Positions 33,673-43,100 of a DNA stretch of 64,000 nucleotides are shown piece by piece. The position numbers and the translations under genes are program-made. Origin of the DNA: Vreelandella sp042466685. GTDB taxonomy: Bacteria; Pseudomonadota; Gammaproteobacteria; Pseudomonadales; Halomonadaceae. The notes under the pieces are model-generated. The model was not told the origin of the DNA. It ran no database searches and was given only the letters and a program-made list of their open reading frames with translations. The stretch lies in contig NZ_CP170448.1 of NCBI RefSeq assembly GCF_042466685.1, positions 992,001-1,056,000 of the forward strand, read 5' to 3'. Within the stretch, counting starts at the first letter, position 1. The number at the start of each line of letters is the position of its first letter.

Positions 33673-35070
33673 TCAAGGCGCGCCCCGCTGCGCACAGTTA
33701 TCATAGAAAGCAACCGTGGCTGGCCAATCGCTGAATACGCCAATGACCCCTACCTCGTTAACGAGGGCATCTAAGGTAATCAGTTTGTCGCCATCACGCT
33801 GGATAACATCGTCAGTGGTGCTGTGGTACCACTGGCCGCCTTCCTCCAGCGGCCCCGAGCGCTCAAGTGTCCAGGTGATCATGGATAGGCCTGCTTCCCG
33901 GGCGCGGCGGGCATAAAGTGAAGGTTGCAGACGCTTTTCCAGCTCGTCACTGCCGAACTCTGGATTCGCTTCAACTAGCATCCAGGTAGGCGGGGCGATT
34001 ATCTGAACGCCGCTTTCCACCAGCGACTGCATACTTGGCTGCCACGTATCGGGGGTTGTGTGATCAAAGGAGCCATCGCTGTAGCGGCCATCCAGGTAAA
34101 CCGCCTGATTTCCATACTCAGGTTCATGTTCAATCCAATAAAGCACATCATCCAGATTGAATGACTGCGGGAAGACATCGCTGGGGGAAACGCCTGCCGC
34201 TTTGTACTCATCTATCATCTTCTGGGCGTAAGCCTGCTGCGTAAAGCCCTCTGAATGACCCGTAAACGGCATTTCAACCTCAGGCACTTTCAGTTCTGGG
34301 GTCATCTGCACGCCAAGCTGCTGAAACAGCGCAATACTGTCGGCATGGCTCATCAATGTGCCGCGGGTAGCATAAAGCTCTGTGCGCCATTCGGGCGTGC
34401 CTGCCAGGTATTCTTCAAGGGTAGCTGCATCAGTGTTTACCCCCTCCATAGTGCCTTGCAGGCTACGAAACTCGGCTAAGGTAATATCGCTGGTACAGCA
34501 GCGAATATCTGCCGCATTCGTTAGCTCGCCGTTTTCTTCATTAAAAGCGGGAGGCACGCTGCATTTTTCAGCTAAGTCGGTCTCAACGATATTGGTGGTG
34601 TAGTGTAAATCGCACTGAGAGTGACGGCAGACGAGCTCCTCATCGGCAGTGAAGGCGACGTCGCACTCAAGAATGCCTGCCCCGCCTTGAGCGCCGGCAA
34701 TATAAGATTCGAGAGTATGTTCTGGAAACTGTAACGGCGCACCACGATGCCCAATCGCCAAGGGAGACCGCTGCCATTGGGTTTGCTCCGCCGCACAGCT
34801 CAATAAAGAGGCTTTCAGTTCACGCTCGTGATCGTTATCCGTGCTCATGTCGTTCACCAGGAACAGCGGGCGCGGGCCCAGCGTTACCTGTTGTGCCGCT
34901 TTAATCAGGGCATCATCCCAGAGTTTTGCGTCAGTCTCGTCTTGAGCGGTAGCAATGTTAGCGAACAGCAGGCCACCAATAAGAAATGTACTAGTTAGAA
35001 AATCTGAATGCGCCATCAGCGAAATTCTCTTTACCGCGAAAGGGGTTTTTTGAGTGTAGGCAGGTTTCAT
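33673..35070 (-). CDS. Periplasmic glycerophosphodiester phosphodiesterase family protein
   Basis: 465 aa, or 447 if translation starts at the internal Met (35016) just before the signal peptide (TFLIGGLLFANIATA-QD). Neither start has a strong ribosome site. The GDPD barrel begins at LAIGHRGAPLQFPEHTLESY (~110-130), with the catalytic His pair and Glu typical of the family. ILECDVAFTADEELVCRHS (~153-171) holds the metal-binding acidic residues and second His. It should hydrolyse glycerophosphodiesters to glycerol-3-phosphate and an alcohol. It is longer than E. coli GlpQ (~358 aa), with an additional Cys-containing loop (ADIRCCTSDITL). No obvious link to the siderophore locus. Confidence 0.85.
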   Translation of the reverse strand: MKPAYTQKTPFAVKRISLMAHSDFLTSTFLIGGLLFANIATAQDETDAKLWDDALIKAAQQVTLGPRPLFLVNDMSTDNDHERELKASLLSCAAEQTQWQRSPLAIGHRGAPLQFPEHTLESYIAGAQGGAGILECDVAFTADEELVCRHSQCDLHYTTNIVETDLAEKCSVPPAFNEENGELTNAADIRCCTSDITLAEFRSLQGTMEGVNTDAATLEEYLAGTPEWRTELYATRGTLMSHADSIALFQQLGVQMTPELKVPEVEMPFTGHSEGFTQQAYAQKMIDEYKAAGVSPSDVFPQSFNLDDVLYWIEHEPEYGNQAVYLDGRYSDGSFDHTTPDTWQPSMQSLVESGVQIIAPPTWMLVEANPEFGSDELEKRLQPSLYARRAREAGLSMITWTLERSGPLEEGGQWYHSTTDDVIQRDGDKLITLDALVNEVGVIGVFSDWPATVAFYDNCAQRGAP

Positions 35071-35259
35071 GTGTTCTTCGATGACAACCTTTGAACGCTA
35101 ATGGGCATCATGTTTAATTAATATATATTTGTAAGGCCAATCCCCATTTAAAGGCGTGCCAGAGAGGAAAGAACAAGAAGTAAGCTGTGCCTGCTTTCAG
35201 CCTTGACTGTTTGCGTCTGCGAAACAAGCTGTGTGCTGTAAGGGCACATTGATCGTTGA

Positions 35260-36057
35260 TTAGCAGGCCTTTAAACACGCTAGCAGTTGTCCATGCCTCT
35301 CAGGGTGTGCTGCCAGTAAGCTGCTCCATTGAGCGGGATTCGCCGCACCAGAGAGATCCGTGACGGTATAGCCTGCCTCTCGGGCAATCACGACACCGGC
35401 GGCGATATCCCAAAAGTCGAGCGCGGCCCCTTGAGACCAAAAGGCATCAAAGCGGCCCAGGCTGGTATAAGCGAGCTCCAGTGCCGCCGAGCCTGGGCTG
35501 CGGATACCGGCTACCTGAGGCATTAAGGCGGCGAGTTGGCTTATGGCTATCGTGCAGTCGCCTTTGGCGTGGTAGGGCAGGCAGGTGCTTATTAGCATCT
35601 CGTTGAGCGGGCGCGGTTCCGGCGTACTGAGCGGTGTGTCATTGAGGAAGACGCCAATGCCAAGGCTTGCCCACAGCATTTCATCTAACAAGGGGTGATA
35701 AACAACCCCGATGATCAGCTCATCTCCCTTGGTGACTGCAATAGAGACCGAGAAATGAGGCACTCCATGCAGGAAGTTGCTGGTGCCATCAAGAGGGTCA
35801 ATGATCACGGTATAGTGGCTATCGGTGGGTGTCAGACCGCTCTCTTCACCGAGGAACGCGATATCGGGAAAAACGCTGCTGATACAGTCGATAATGATGT
35901 TTTCCGCAGCCGTATCGTAGTAGCTGACAAAGTCTGACGCCCCTTTTTGTTCAAAGGCAATCCTACCCTTGAGCGAATATCCCTCGCGTAACAGCGCACC
36001 CGCCTCGTACGCCGCCTGCTTCACCGTTTCGAGCAGGTCATTGCTGCTATCAAGCAT
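35260..36057 (-). CDS. Inositol monophosphatase family protein
   Basis: 265 aa from MLDSSNDLL; AGGAG lies ~9 nt before this ATG, and the frame's six upstream residues lack such a site. Metal-binding motifs of the Li+-sensitive phosphatase superfamily are intact: GEESG (~75), IDPLDGTSNFLHG (~92-104) and WDIAAGVVIAREAG (~218-231). Substrates in the family include inositol phosphates, histidinol phosphate and PAP; this one is not resolved. It is divergent from the sigma factor gene. Confidence 0.9.
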   Translation of the reverse strand: MLDSSNDLLETVKQAAYEAGALLREGYSLKGRIAFEQKGASDFVSYYDTAAENIIIDCISSVFPDIAFLGEESGLTPTDSHYTVIIDPLDGTSNFLHGVPHFSVSIAVTKGDELIIGVVYHPLLDEMLWASLGIGVFLNDTPLSTPEPRPLNEMLISTCLPYHAKGDCTIAISQLAALMPQVAGIRSPGSAALELAYTSLGRFDAFWSQGAALDFWDIAAGVVIAREAGYTVTDLSGAANPAQWSSLLAAHPERHGQLLACLKAC

Positions 36058-36079
36058 TGTGTTTCTCCTGGGCATTCAT

Positions 36080-36139
36080 CGTGTCGTAGTGAATGGCTAA
36101 AACTGTATCCATTCAATGTAACTAGCCATTCATGACACG
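36080..36139. promoter_or_regulatory. Large interrupted inverted repeat in the imp/sigma intergenic region
   Basis: CGTGTC-gtag-TGAATGGCTA on the left is mirrored by TAGCCATTCA-t-GACACG on the right, separated by 23 bp. All 16 paired positions match. It starts ~23 bp upstream of the phosphatase start and lies ~220 bp before the sigma start. It may be an operator for either gene. No T-run suggests it is not a terminator. Confidence 0.6.
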
Positions 36140-36304
36140 CCGATGACAGGCGTAAAGTTGGTTTAATGGTAGGTCATCTATGCGTTTGGCGTATGAGAGA
36201 TCCCCCCGTTACATGTCGCTATTAACTGAGCCAACAAAAAATCAACCAGCATATCGTTATAAAAAGTGGATTAGCTCACACCGGTTGACTTACCCGATGG
36301 TAAC

Positions 36305-36323
36305 GCAAATAATAATTGTTGCC
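36305..36323. promoter_or_regulatory. Possible Fur box before the sigma gene
   Basis: GCAAATAATAATTGTTGCC matches ~12 of 19 positions of GATAATGATAATCATTATC by eye. It lies 40-58 bp upstream of the proposed GTG start. PvdS-type sigma genes are usually Fur-repressed, which makes the site plausible but not proven. Confidence 0.4.
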
Positions 36324-36362
36324 ATTTATTCCGTGGTGTTAATCAAGGCAGGAGGCCGTGCT

Positions 36363-36890
36363 GTGGATACCCAGACCTGGAGCGCTGAGTTAGAAGACAT
36401 CTTCGTTAATCAGCGGCCCCGGCTCTGTTGTGTCGCCGCAAAAGTATTGGGCAATGCTGATCAAGCCGATGATGTTGTGCAGGATGCCTATCTGAAAATT
36501 TCAGAAGCAACCACGCTTTTTGAGGTAAAACAGCCCATATCCTATGTGTCACGGGTGGTGCGCAATCTCGCCATTGACCGCTGCCGTCGTTCCGCGTTTG
36601 AGTCAGCGCTGTTTGCAAAAGCAGAGGAGGGGGATAACGCCTCTTGTGCGTCACACTCACCTGAGGTGATTGCCATTGATCGCCAGGCATTGACCCAGGT
36701 GGTCGAATCGTTGAACGAACTGCCAGAGCGTACGCGACGCGCCTTTGAGCTTTATCGTTCGGGAAACCATACCCAGCGGGAAGTGGCGCTACAGCTAGGT
36801 GTTTCTACCACGTCAGTGAACTTTATGATTCGCGATGCGCTGACTCATTGCCACCAGTCGCTACAAGGTCGGTCGTTGCCAGATAAGTAA
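36363..36890 (+). CDS. ECF sigma factor, iron-starvation (PvdS/FecI) type
   Basis: 175 aa from a GTG start with AGGAGG 7 nt upstream, the normal length for ECF factors. A longer frame from 36180 would add 61 hydrophobic residues that do not belong to the family. Region 2 includes LGNADQADDVVQDAYLKI (~35-52) and the -10 recognition helix near YVSRVVRNLAIDRCRR (~68-83). Region 4 includes LNELPERTRRAFELYRSG and the helix-turn-helix TQREVALQLGVSTTSVNFMI (~140-160). It lies directly before a FecR-like mini gene and the NRPS operon, whose promoter has an exact PvdS-type box. It probably directs siderophore synthesis under iron limitation. Confidence 0.88.
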   Translation: MDTQTWSAELEDIFVNQRPRLCCVAAKVLGNADQADDVVQDAYLKISEATTLFEVKQPISYVSRVVRNLAIDRCRRSAFESALFAKAEEGDNASCASHSPEVIAIDRQALTQVVESLNELPERTRRAFELYRSGNHTQREVALQLGVSTTSVNFMIRDALTHCHQSLQGRSLPDK

Positions 36891-37013
36891 ATCGGCGTTC
36901 CGTCCCCTCTTTGTTGTCGCTTTGTTACACTGTCAGCCAATAGCGTTGAGAATATCAGACGCTTCCATAGGCAGGTAATAAGCAGGCCGCAATAGCGAGG
37001 TTTGACAGTAACG

Positions 37014-37220
37014 ATGGATAACGACAGCGGCGACGATGCCGTTTGGCAAACAGCGCTAGATTGGCTGATGCGCGAGCATGAAGAGACGTTAAGCGACGCT
37101 GATCGCGAAGCACTGCATGCTTGGTTAGCGGCTTCTTCCCAGCACCGCCGGGTATTCCATGAAGCCGAACAGCTATGGCTGTTAACGGGGCTGATCCCAA
37201 GCGGTGATGAGCGCAGCTGA
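37014..37220 (+). CDS. Mini FecR: stand-alone DUF4880 (FecR N-terminal, anti-sigma) domain
   Basis: 68 aa from the ATG at 37014; an in-frame TTG at 37002 would add four residues. The sequence VWQTALDWLMREHEETLSDAD followed by LHAWLAASSQHRRVFHEAEQLW is the cytoplasmic N-terminal domain of FecR/PupR regulators, which binds FecI-type sigma factors. The membrane helix and periplasmic FecR domain are absent and the frame stops cleanly at 37220. The next 250 bp show no FecR remains in any frame that I could see. It could be a soluble anti-sigma or sigma-assisting protein, or a decayed fecR. Confidence 0.75.
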   Translation: MDNDSGDDAVWQTALDWLMREHEETLSDADREALHAWLAASSQHRRVFHEAEQLWLLTGLIPSGDERS

Positions 37221-37387
37221 TAAACCACTGTTTTTTTACTCTCCTCCTTCGACTTTCAGGCTAACTCAATGGTCGCGAGCTAACGCTGCCTCCCGCTGGA
37301 GCAATTTTTAGCCTGGCAAGAGTCATGCTATGCCGACGCCCTAGCGACCCCTCCCCCTATTTTTTCTACTTTCTTCCTTTCCAGCAT

Positions 37388-37411
37388 TAAATTTTCTGGT
37401 TCCTCACTCGT
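37388..37411 (+). promoter_or_regulatory. PvdS-type iron-starvation box (TAAAT-N16-CGT)
   Basis: TAAAT at 37388-37392 and CGT at 37409-37411 with exactly 16 bp between them, the arrangement recognised by PvdS in Pseudomonas. It lies 65 bp upstream of the mbtH start codon. The ECF sigma gene ~500 bp upstream is the obvious candidate to read it. Confidence 0.8.
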
Positions 37412-37419
37412 CACTAAGT

Positions 37420-37450
37420 AATGAGAAGCAATTGCGTTTTACTTCTCATT
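37420..37450. promoter_or_regulatory. Palindrome / Fur-like site in the NRPS operon leader
   Basis: AATGAGAAG and CTTCTCATT are perfect 9-bp inverted arms, 13 bp apart. The left part (37420-37438) also matches ~14 of 19 positions of AATGAGAATCATTCTCATT, a common Fur-box form. It starts 9 bp after the CGT of the iron-starvation box, so binding there could block the promoter or early transcription; as RNA it could form a hairpin. Confidence 0.6.
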
Positions 37451-37476
37451 CCTTTGGCAACGATGAGGTTAATTCC

Positions 37477-37722
37477 ATGACAAGCTGTTTTGATCGTGAA
37501 GATGGTGTCTTCCGCGTATTAGTCAATCACGAAGAGCAGTACTCCCTCTGGCCAGAGTGGAAGGCGATTCCTGCCGGTTGGACGGATACCGGCGTGCTGG
37601 GCGATAAGCCAACCTGCTTAGCCTACGTCGAAAAGACCTGGACAGATATGCGGCCACTCTCGCTGCGCCAGTGGATGGATGAGCAGGCCGGCGCTGAGGC
37701 GGAGCAGGTGAATGCAGGTTAA
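37477..37722 (+). CDS. mbtH: MbtH-family NRPS chaperone
   Basis: 81 aa from MTSCFDRED, with GAGG 8 nt before the ATG; the earlier in-frame start (37432) lies in the leader palindrome. It contains the family signature: NHEEQYSLWPEWKAIPAGW and the Trp-rich YVEKTWTDMRPLSL. MbtH proteins bind adenylation domains and are needed for their folding or activity. First gene of the NRPS operon. Its end overlaps the thioesterase gene by 11 bp, implying translational coupling. Confidence 0.95.
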   Translation: MTSCFDREDGVFRVLVNHEEQYSLWPEWKAIPAGWTDTGVLGDKPTCLAYVEKTWTDMRPLSLRQWMDEQAGAEAEQVNAG

Positions 37723-38452
37723 GCGTTTAAGGCTGCTCTGCCTGCCCTGCGCCGGGGCCAGCGCCACCATGTATCTACGCTGGAAGCGCCAGTTGCCCGC
37801 CTGGGTCGAGGTGTATCCCGTCGAATTGCCTGGGCGTGGCGAACGCCTGGGTGAGCCGCTTATCGATGACTTCGAGACCCAGGTGGTGCGGCTGTGCGAA
37901 GAGCAGGCAACGCGGTTGCGCGGTGATTTTGCCCTGTTCGGCCACAGCATGGGGGCGCTGCTGGCCTATGGCATGGCGGCACGCTTACGCGATGTGGGGC
38001 GCCCTCAGCCACGGATGCTATTCGCCTCAGGCAGTGCGGCACCCTCAATGCGCGACTCAGAGCGTTTAGCGGGGCTTGATAACGATAAGGCCTTAATCGC
38101 GGATCTGCGCCAACAGGGCGGCACCCCAGAGGAAGTCTTCGAAAACCCTGAGCTGCTGCGCCTTACCCTCGATATCTTGATGGCGGACTATCGCCTCTGC
38201 CGCAGTTTCCGCTATCGCGGCGGGTCACCGCTTGCTTACCCCCTACAGGTACTCGCCGGGCGTGAAGACGATATTGAGCAAGAGCGTCTGGAAGCGTGGC
38301 AGCGGGAAGCCGGCGGGGTGTTCTCTTTAGACTGGTTCGAAGGGGGGCACTTCTTTATTCGCCAGCAGCAACCGCAAGTGCTGGATACCTTAAAGCGGGC
38401 ACTGGCCCGACGGCTTGAGGAGGTGCCCCATGCAGCGCCTGCGGTTAGCTGA
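37712..38452 (+). CDS. Type II thioesterase of the NRPS cluster
   Basis: 246 aa alpha/beta hydrolase. The nucleophile motif is GHSMG (~90-94), after LPCAGASATMYLRWK (~11-25) and YPVELPGRGERLGEP, both typical of TEII proteins. The catalytic His is in FEGGHFFI (~213-220). It removes stalled or wrong acyl groups from carrier proteins. Overlaps mbtH by 11 bp and the phosphopantetheinyl transferase by 23 bp, indicating one operon. Confidence 0.94.
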   Translation: MQVKRLRLLCLPCAGASATMYLRWKRQLPAWVEVYPVELPGRGERLGEPLIDDFETQVVRLCEEQATRLRGDFALFGHSMGALLAYGMAARLRDVGRPQPRMLFASGSAAPSMRDSERLAGLDNDKALIADLRQQGGTPEEVFENPELLRLTLDILMADYRLCRSFRYRGGSPLAYPLQVLAGREDDIEQERLEAWQREAGGVFSLDWFEGGHFFIRQQQPQVLDTLKRALARRLEEVPHAAPAVS

Positions 38453-39098
38453 AGGGGTGCCCGAGGGGCTTGAGGTATGGCGCTTAGCGCTCGATCTGAA
38501 TGCCCCGGTAGCCGACGACGATGATCGTCTGCTGAGTCGAGCCGAGTGGCAGCGCGCCCAGCGGCTTCGCCATCACGCCGATGTCGTGCGCGCCGTGGCG
38601 ACACGCGCTGCCCTGCGGCGACTGCTATCCGCGCACACCGGTATAGCGCCAGAAAAGCTGGTGTTCACTCAGAGCGCTTACGGCAAACCCGCGTTGGAAA
38701 ACGCTGGTGGGCCTGCTTTCAATGTCTCCCACTCTGGCCATGTCGCCCTGATCGCGCTTGCTCCCGGCGGCGCGGTGGGGGTCGATATTGAGCGCTGCCG
38801 ATCCGAGGCCGAACTGGCGCCGCTGCAAGGGCTGGTGCTATCGCCGAGTGAGCAGCTCGACCACGCACTGCCCTTTATGGAGCGCTGGGTGGTTAAAGAG
38901 GCGGTGCTCAAAGCCCTGGGCCTGGGCATTGCTGATCATTTGCGGGCGCTCTCGATCACTTCCTCTTTAGGGCCGCCAGACACCTATCACCTTGAGCACT
39001 CGCTTCCCGTTTCATCACCTTTGCAAGCATGGCCGCTGCCAGCGCCGAGTGGCTATGCCGCTGCCCTGGGCTATGTCAAGAGCTATATCCAGAGCTAA
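38430..39098 (+). CDS. 4'-phosphopantetheinyl transferase (Sfp/EntD superfamily)
   Basis: 222 aa starting at MQRLRLAEG, with GAGGAGG 6 nt upstream; the start at 38415 lacks this site. Signature motifs are FNVSHSGHVALIAL (~95), VGVDIERC (~116-123) and WVVKEAVLKALGLGI (~155-170). It attaches the phosphopantetheine arm of CoA to the carrier-protein serines of the NRPS. Gene order thioesterase-PPTase-hydroxylase-NRPS supports that role. Confidence 0.93.
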   Translation: MQRLRLAEGVPEGLEVWRLALDLNAPVADDDDRLLSRAEWQRAQRLRHHADVVRAVATRAALRRLLSAHTGIAPEKLVFTQSAYGKPALENAGGPAFNVSHSGHVALIALAPGGAVGVDIERCRSEAELAPLQGLVLSPSEQLDHALPFMERWVVKEAVLKALGLGIADHLRALSITSSLGPPDTYHLEHSLPVSSPLQAWPLPAPSGYAAALGYVKSYIQS

Positions 39099-39129
39099 CG
39101 CTACTCAACGACTTTTTAGGAGATCAATA

Positions 39130-40131
39130 ATGGACAGCCAAAGCGCAACACTAACGCAACCAACCAACGTCATATCCAAACGTCAGGGGCCTGCTGATTC
39201 AGAGCTGCCCATTATGATTTCTCCCTCTTACCCAGGGCAGCCACTACTGGAAGCCTTTGGCGAGTTGCGTGCTGATATTGAGTCGCTGGTGGCCAGAGTC
39301 GGTGGGGTACTGCTAAGAGGCTTCGATGTTCCCTCCGTGGACGATTTTCAGCAGTTTGCCGCTGCGTTTGGTCATCCGCTGCTGAGCTATGAGTTCGCCT
39401 CAACACCGCGTTCAGCGGTTTCGTCAGGCATTTATACCTCGACCGAGTATCCCGCTCATCAACATATTCCCCTTCACAATGAGCAGGCCTACACCCGCGA
39501 GTGGCCGATGAAAATCTGGTTCCACTGCGTCACCGCTTCTCCCGAGGGCGGTGAAACCCCCATTGCCGATAGCCGCGCTATTTACCGCCGTATGCCCGCA
39601 GAGATCCGCGAGCGCTTTGCCCCCGGCATTCTCTACGTACGTAACTACGGCGATTTCGATATGCCTTGGCAAAAGGTGTTTAACACCGAAGACCGCGCCG
39701 AAGTGGAGGCATTCTGCCAGCGCGCGGGTATTCGCTGTGAGTGGAAGCCCGATGGCGACCTGCGCACTACCCAGCTATGCCAAAGCATAGAGACTCACCC
39801 TGTCACCGGTGAGCAGGTGTGGTTCAACCAAGGCCATCTTTTCCATGTCTCCAACCTGCAGCCAGAAGTGCGTGAATCGTTGGAAGAGCTGCTTGATCCC
39901 GAAGACATGCCGCGCAACGTCTTCTTTGCCGATGGTAGCCCCATCGACGATGCCATCTTCGATGAGATTCGCGGTGTTCTGGCCGAAGAAACGGTGATGT
40001 TCCCCTGGCAGGCAGGCGATGTGCTGATGCTCGACAACATGCTGGTTGCCCATGCGCGCACGCCGTTTAAAGGGCCGCGCAAAGTCGTCGTCGCCATGGC
40101 GGAAGGGCACGGCAACCTCTCCAAAGACTGA
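39130..40131 (+). CDS. Stand-alone TauD/SyrP-like Fe(II)/2-oxoglutarate hydroxylase (predicted aspartyl beta-hydroxylase)
   Basis: 333 aa from MDSQSATLTQ, with AGGAG ~9 nt before the ATG; the frame opens at 38992 inside the previous gene. Iron ligands: His116 and Glu118 (PLHNEQAY) and distal His308 (LVAHARTPFKGPRK), with Arg in the last motif for 2-oxoglutarate. Other conserved blocks are THPVTGEQVWFNQ and MPRNVFFADGS. SyrP and siderophore relatives hydroxylate the beta carbon of carrier-bound aspartate. It is paralogous to the C-terminal domain of the next NRPS. With two Asp-activating domains downstream, it should act on one of them, possibly with the interface-like domain at 44808. Confidence 0.88.
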   Translation: MDSQSATLTQPTNVISKRQGPADSELPIMISPSYPGQPLLEAFGELRADIESLVARVGGVLLRGFDVPSVDDFQQFAAAFGHPLLSYEFASTPRSAVSSGIYTSTEYPAHQHIPLHNEQAYTREWPMKIWFHCVTASPEGGETPIADSRAIYRRMPAEIRERFAPGILYVRNYGDFDMPWQKVFNTEDRAEVEAFCQRAGIRCEWKPDGDLRTTQLCQSIETHPVTGEQVWFNQGHLFHVSNLQPEVRESLEELLDPEDMPRNVFFADGSPIDDAIFDEIRGVLAEETVMFPWQAGDVLMLDNMLVAHARTPFKGPRKVVVAMAEGHGNLSKD

Positions 40132-40177
40132 AGATAACGGCTCAACCCCACGGCCAGGAATTCCAGCAGGTACGCAT

Positions 40178-43100
40178 ATGAATATTAGGCACGCCCAGAC
40201 AACTTGCAGTAGCTCGCCCCACAACGGTGCTTCTAACAACTTTGTAGAGCATTTAAGTCGCTTAGCTCAGGAAAGGCCCCATGACAGGGCGCTGATTGTG
40301 GTGAACGCTCAAGGCGAAACTACCCTTGACTACGCCACCTTGGAGCGGCGTTCGCGTGCTTTGGCCAGCGAGCTACAGCAGCGGTTCCCGGCGGGTGAGC
40401 GTGCCTTGATCCTGCTGGATAACGATGAGCACTACGTGGTGGCGTTCTTCGCCTGCCTGTACGCCGGGGTAATTGCCGTGCCGGTCTTCCCGCCGGAGTC
40501 GGCCAAACAGCAGCACCTGGCGCGTCTGTTGGCCATTGCCGCCGACTCCCAGGCTGCCTGTGTGCTTACCTCTACGACGATTATTGATGTGGTCGCATCT
40601 GCAAGCGAAGGCTTCGGCAGCGCCGAACTGATCCCCGTGGATGCCTTAGATGAGAGCCGCGCTGAACACTGGATTGAGCATCACCCAAAGCGTGGTGATA
40701 TCGCCTTTTTACAGTACACCTCAGGCTCCACGGCCACGCCCAAAGGCGTGATGGTCAGCCATGGCAACCTGATGGCGAACGAGCGTGCTATCGAGACGGG
40801 CTTCTCGATTGGTGCCGACGATGTTTTCGTCAGTTGGCTGCCGCTTTACCACGACATGGGACTGATTGGCGGCCTGCTGCAGCCCATCTATCGCGGTATT
40901 CCTGCGGTATTGATGAGCCCCACCTTCTTTTTACAGCGGCCGGTACGCTGGCTGGAAGCGATCTCCCGCCACCGGGGTACCATTAGCGGTGGCCCCGATT
41001 TTGCCTACCGGCTGTGTCTTGAGCGTATCCGCGACGAGCAGCTTGAGGCGCTCGACTTATCTAGCTGGCGGGTCGCATTCTCAGGCGCCGAGCCGGTACG
41101 CCACGATACCCTCACTGGCTTTATCGAACGCTTCCGCCCGGCGGGCTTTGCCGCTGACACCGCAGCACCCTGTTATGGCTTGGCCGAAGCGACGCTATTG
41201 GTTAGCTGTAATTCGCGCGGTACAGGTGTGGTGGGCACGGCTTTTTCTCAACAGTCGCTGGCCGAGGGGAAGGCTGCCTCAGCGGTTGAAGGCAACACTC
41301 TGGTGGGCTGCGGTACACCGGAACCCGGTCACGCAATCGATATTGTCGATCCTGAGGGGCTTCACTCGCTGCCCAGTGGTGAAGTCGGCGAGATCTGGGT
41401 CAATGGGCCCAGCGTGGCACACGGGTATTGGCAGAACCCAGAAGCAACAGCGCAAGCCTTTGTCACCCGCGATGGGGTCAGTTGGCAGCGCACCGATGAT
41501 ACTGATGCACAGAACCACGACGCTCGTGATGATCGTTGGCTGCGCACCGGCGATCTAGGCTTTCTGCACGAAGGGCAGCTGTATATCGCCGGGCGCATCA
41601 AGGATCTCATCATACTGCGCGGCCATAACGTCTACCCCCAGGATATTGAGAGCGTTATCGAGGCGGAAGTGGAAGCAGTGCGCAAAGGGCGCGTGGCGGC
41701 CTTTGCAGTGACCACGCCGGAAGGCGCTGAAGGGATTGGCGTTGCGGCAGAGGTCTCCCGCGGCATACAGAAGCTAGTGCCCGCCGAGAAGCTGGTCGAA
41801 GCGCTAAGCGAGACGGTGGGGAGCGCTTGCCACGAGCCGCTTTCGGTAGTGTTACTGCTTAACCCTGGAGGCCTCCCCAAAACCTCCAGCGGCAAACTGC
41901 AGCGCAGCGCCTGCCGCCAAGGCTGGGAAGTGGGTAGACTGGATGCCTACGCCATTTACGCCTTTGGGCATTTTGTCAGCGGCGGCGACGATGACGCCAG
42001 CGGTGGCAAGGCATCACAATCTCTCGTGGAATCTGGGAGCGAAACGGAGCAGACGTTAGCTAAGCTCTGGCGCCAAGTGCTGGGAGACAACAAGGAAACG
42101 CCGCTGGGAAGCAATGCCCACTTCTTCGCCAGCGGGGGTAATTCTCTGGCGGCGGTGCAGTTGGCTTCACGCATTAGCGATCATTGGGCGATTGATTTCC
42201 CGACCAGATCGGTCATGGAAAAGCCGCGCTTTGGTGATGTGGTTGATGAAATAGAGCGGCGGTTAGCGGATCCTGCGGCCTCCCATCAGGGAGGTGGTCA
42301 GAATCCACTGATACCGATTTCCCGCCATGTGGAACTACCTTTGGCACCTGTCCAGCGCCGGCTCTGGCTGGTTGATCGCTTGGCAAGTCAGGCGGGCGAC
42401 CGTGAGCGTGCCGCCTACAACCTTCCGGCGCTATTTTCCCTGAAAGGGGAGTTGAACATAGAGGTTCTGGAAAGCACCGTTAATGCCATCGTTGCGCGGC
42501 ATGAAGCATTGCGTACCCACTACCCTGAAAGTGAGAGTGGTGATCCCATCGCAGTTATCGAGGATCAGCGAAACATCGAACTGCCTGTTTTGGATTGCAG
42601 TGATCTTCCTGAACGGGAGCAGCAGCGATATTTGCAAGATACCTTCGCCGAGTATGCGAACACACCGTTAGACCTTGCCGCTGGGCCACTAATTAAGGCG
42701 GGTTTACTGCGTTTTGGCGCACAAGAGCATGCCCTGGTGCTGGTCATTCACCACATCGTTTTCGACGGCTGGTCCACGAGCGTATTCATCAGGGAATTTG
42801 CCACTCTGTACGGGGAATTACTGGAAGGGGAGGAGTCTGAATTGCCCGAATTGGGTATTCAGTACGTGGACTACGCCGCTTGGCATGAGAAAGCACTGTC
42901 GGGAGCGGCCTTCGAGCAAAGTGCAACCTTCTGGCGTCGCTATCTCAGCGATGCTCCTAAGCTCTCATCACTACTGGGGGACTTCGCCAGGCCCAGCCAA
43001 GCATCCCATGCCGGTAGTGCCCTGAGCATGACACTGAGTCCAGACCTATCACAAGCGTTGAACAAGCTTGCCGCACAGCGTGGCACCACGCTATTTACGC

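Noticed and set aside
36180..36362. Sigma factor starting at 36180
   Set aside because: The extra 61 residues are hydrophobic and not family-like; the GTG at 36363 has AGGAGG at the right distance and gives a normal ECF length.
37221..37476. Remainder of a broken fecR after the mini-FecR gene
   Set aside because: The stretch before mbtH shows no FecR-like coding in any frame and instead holds the promoter elements.
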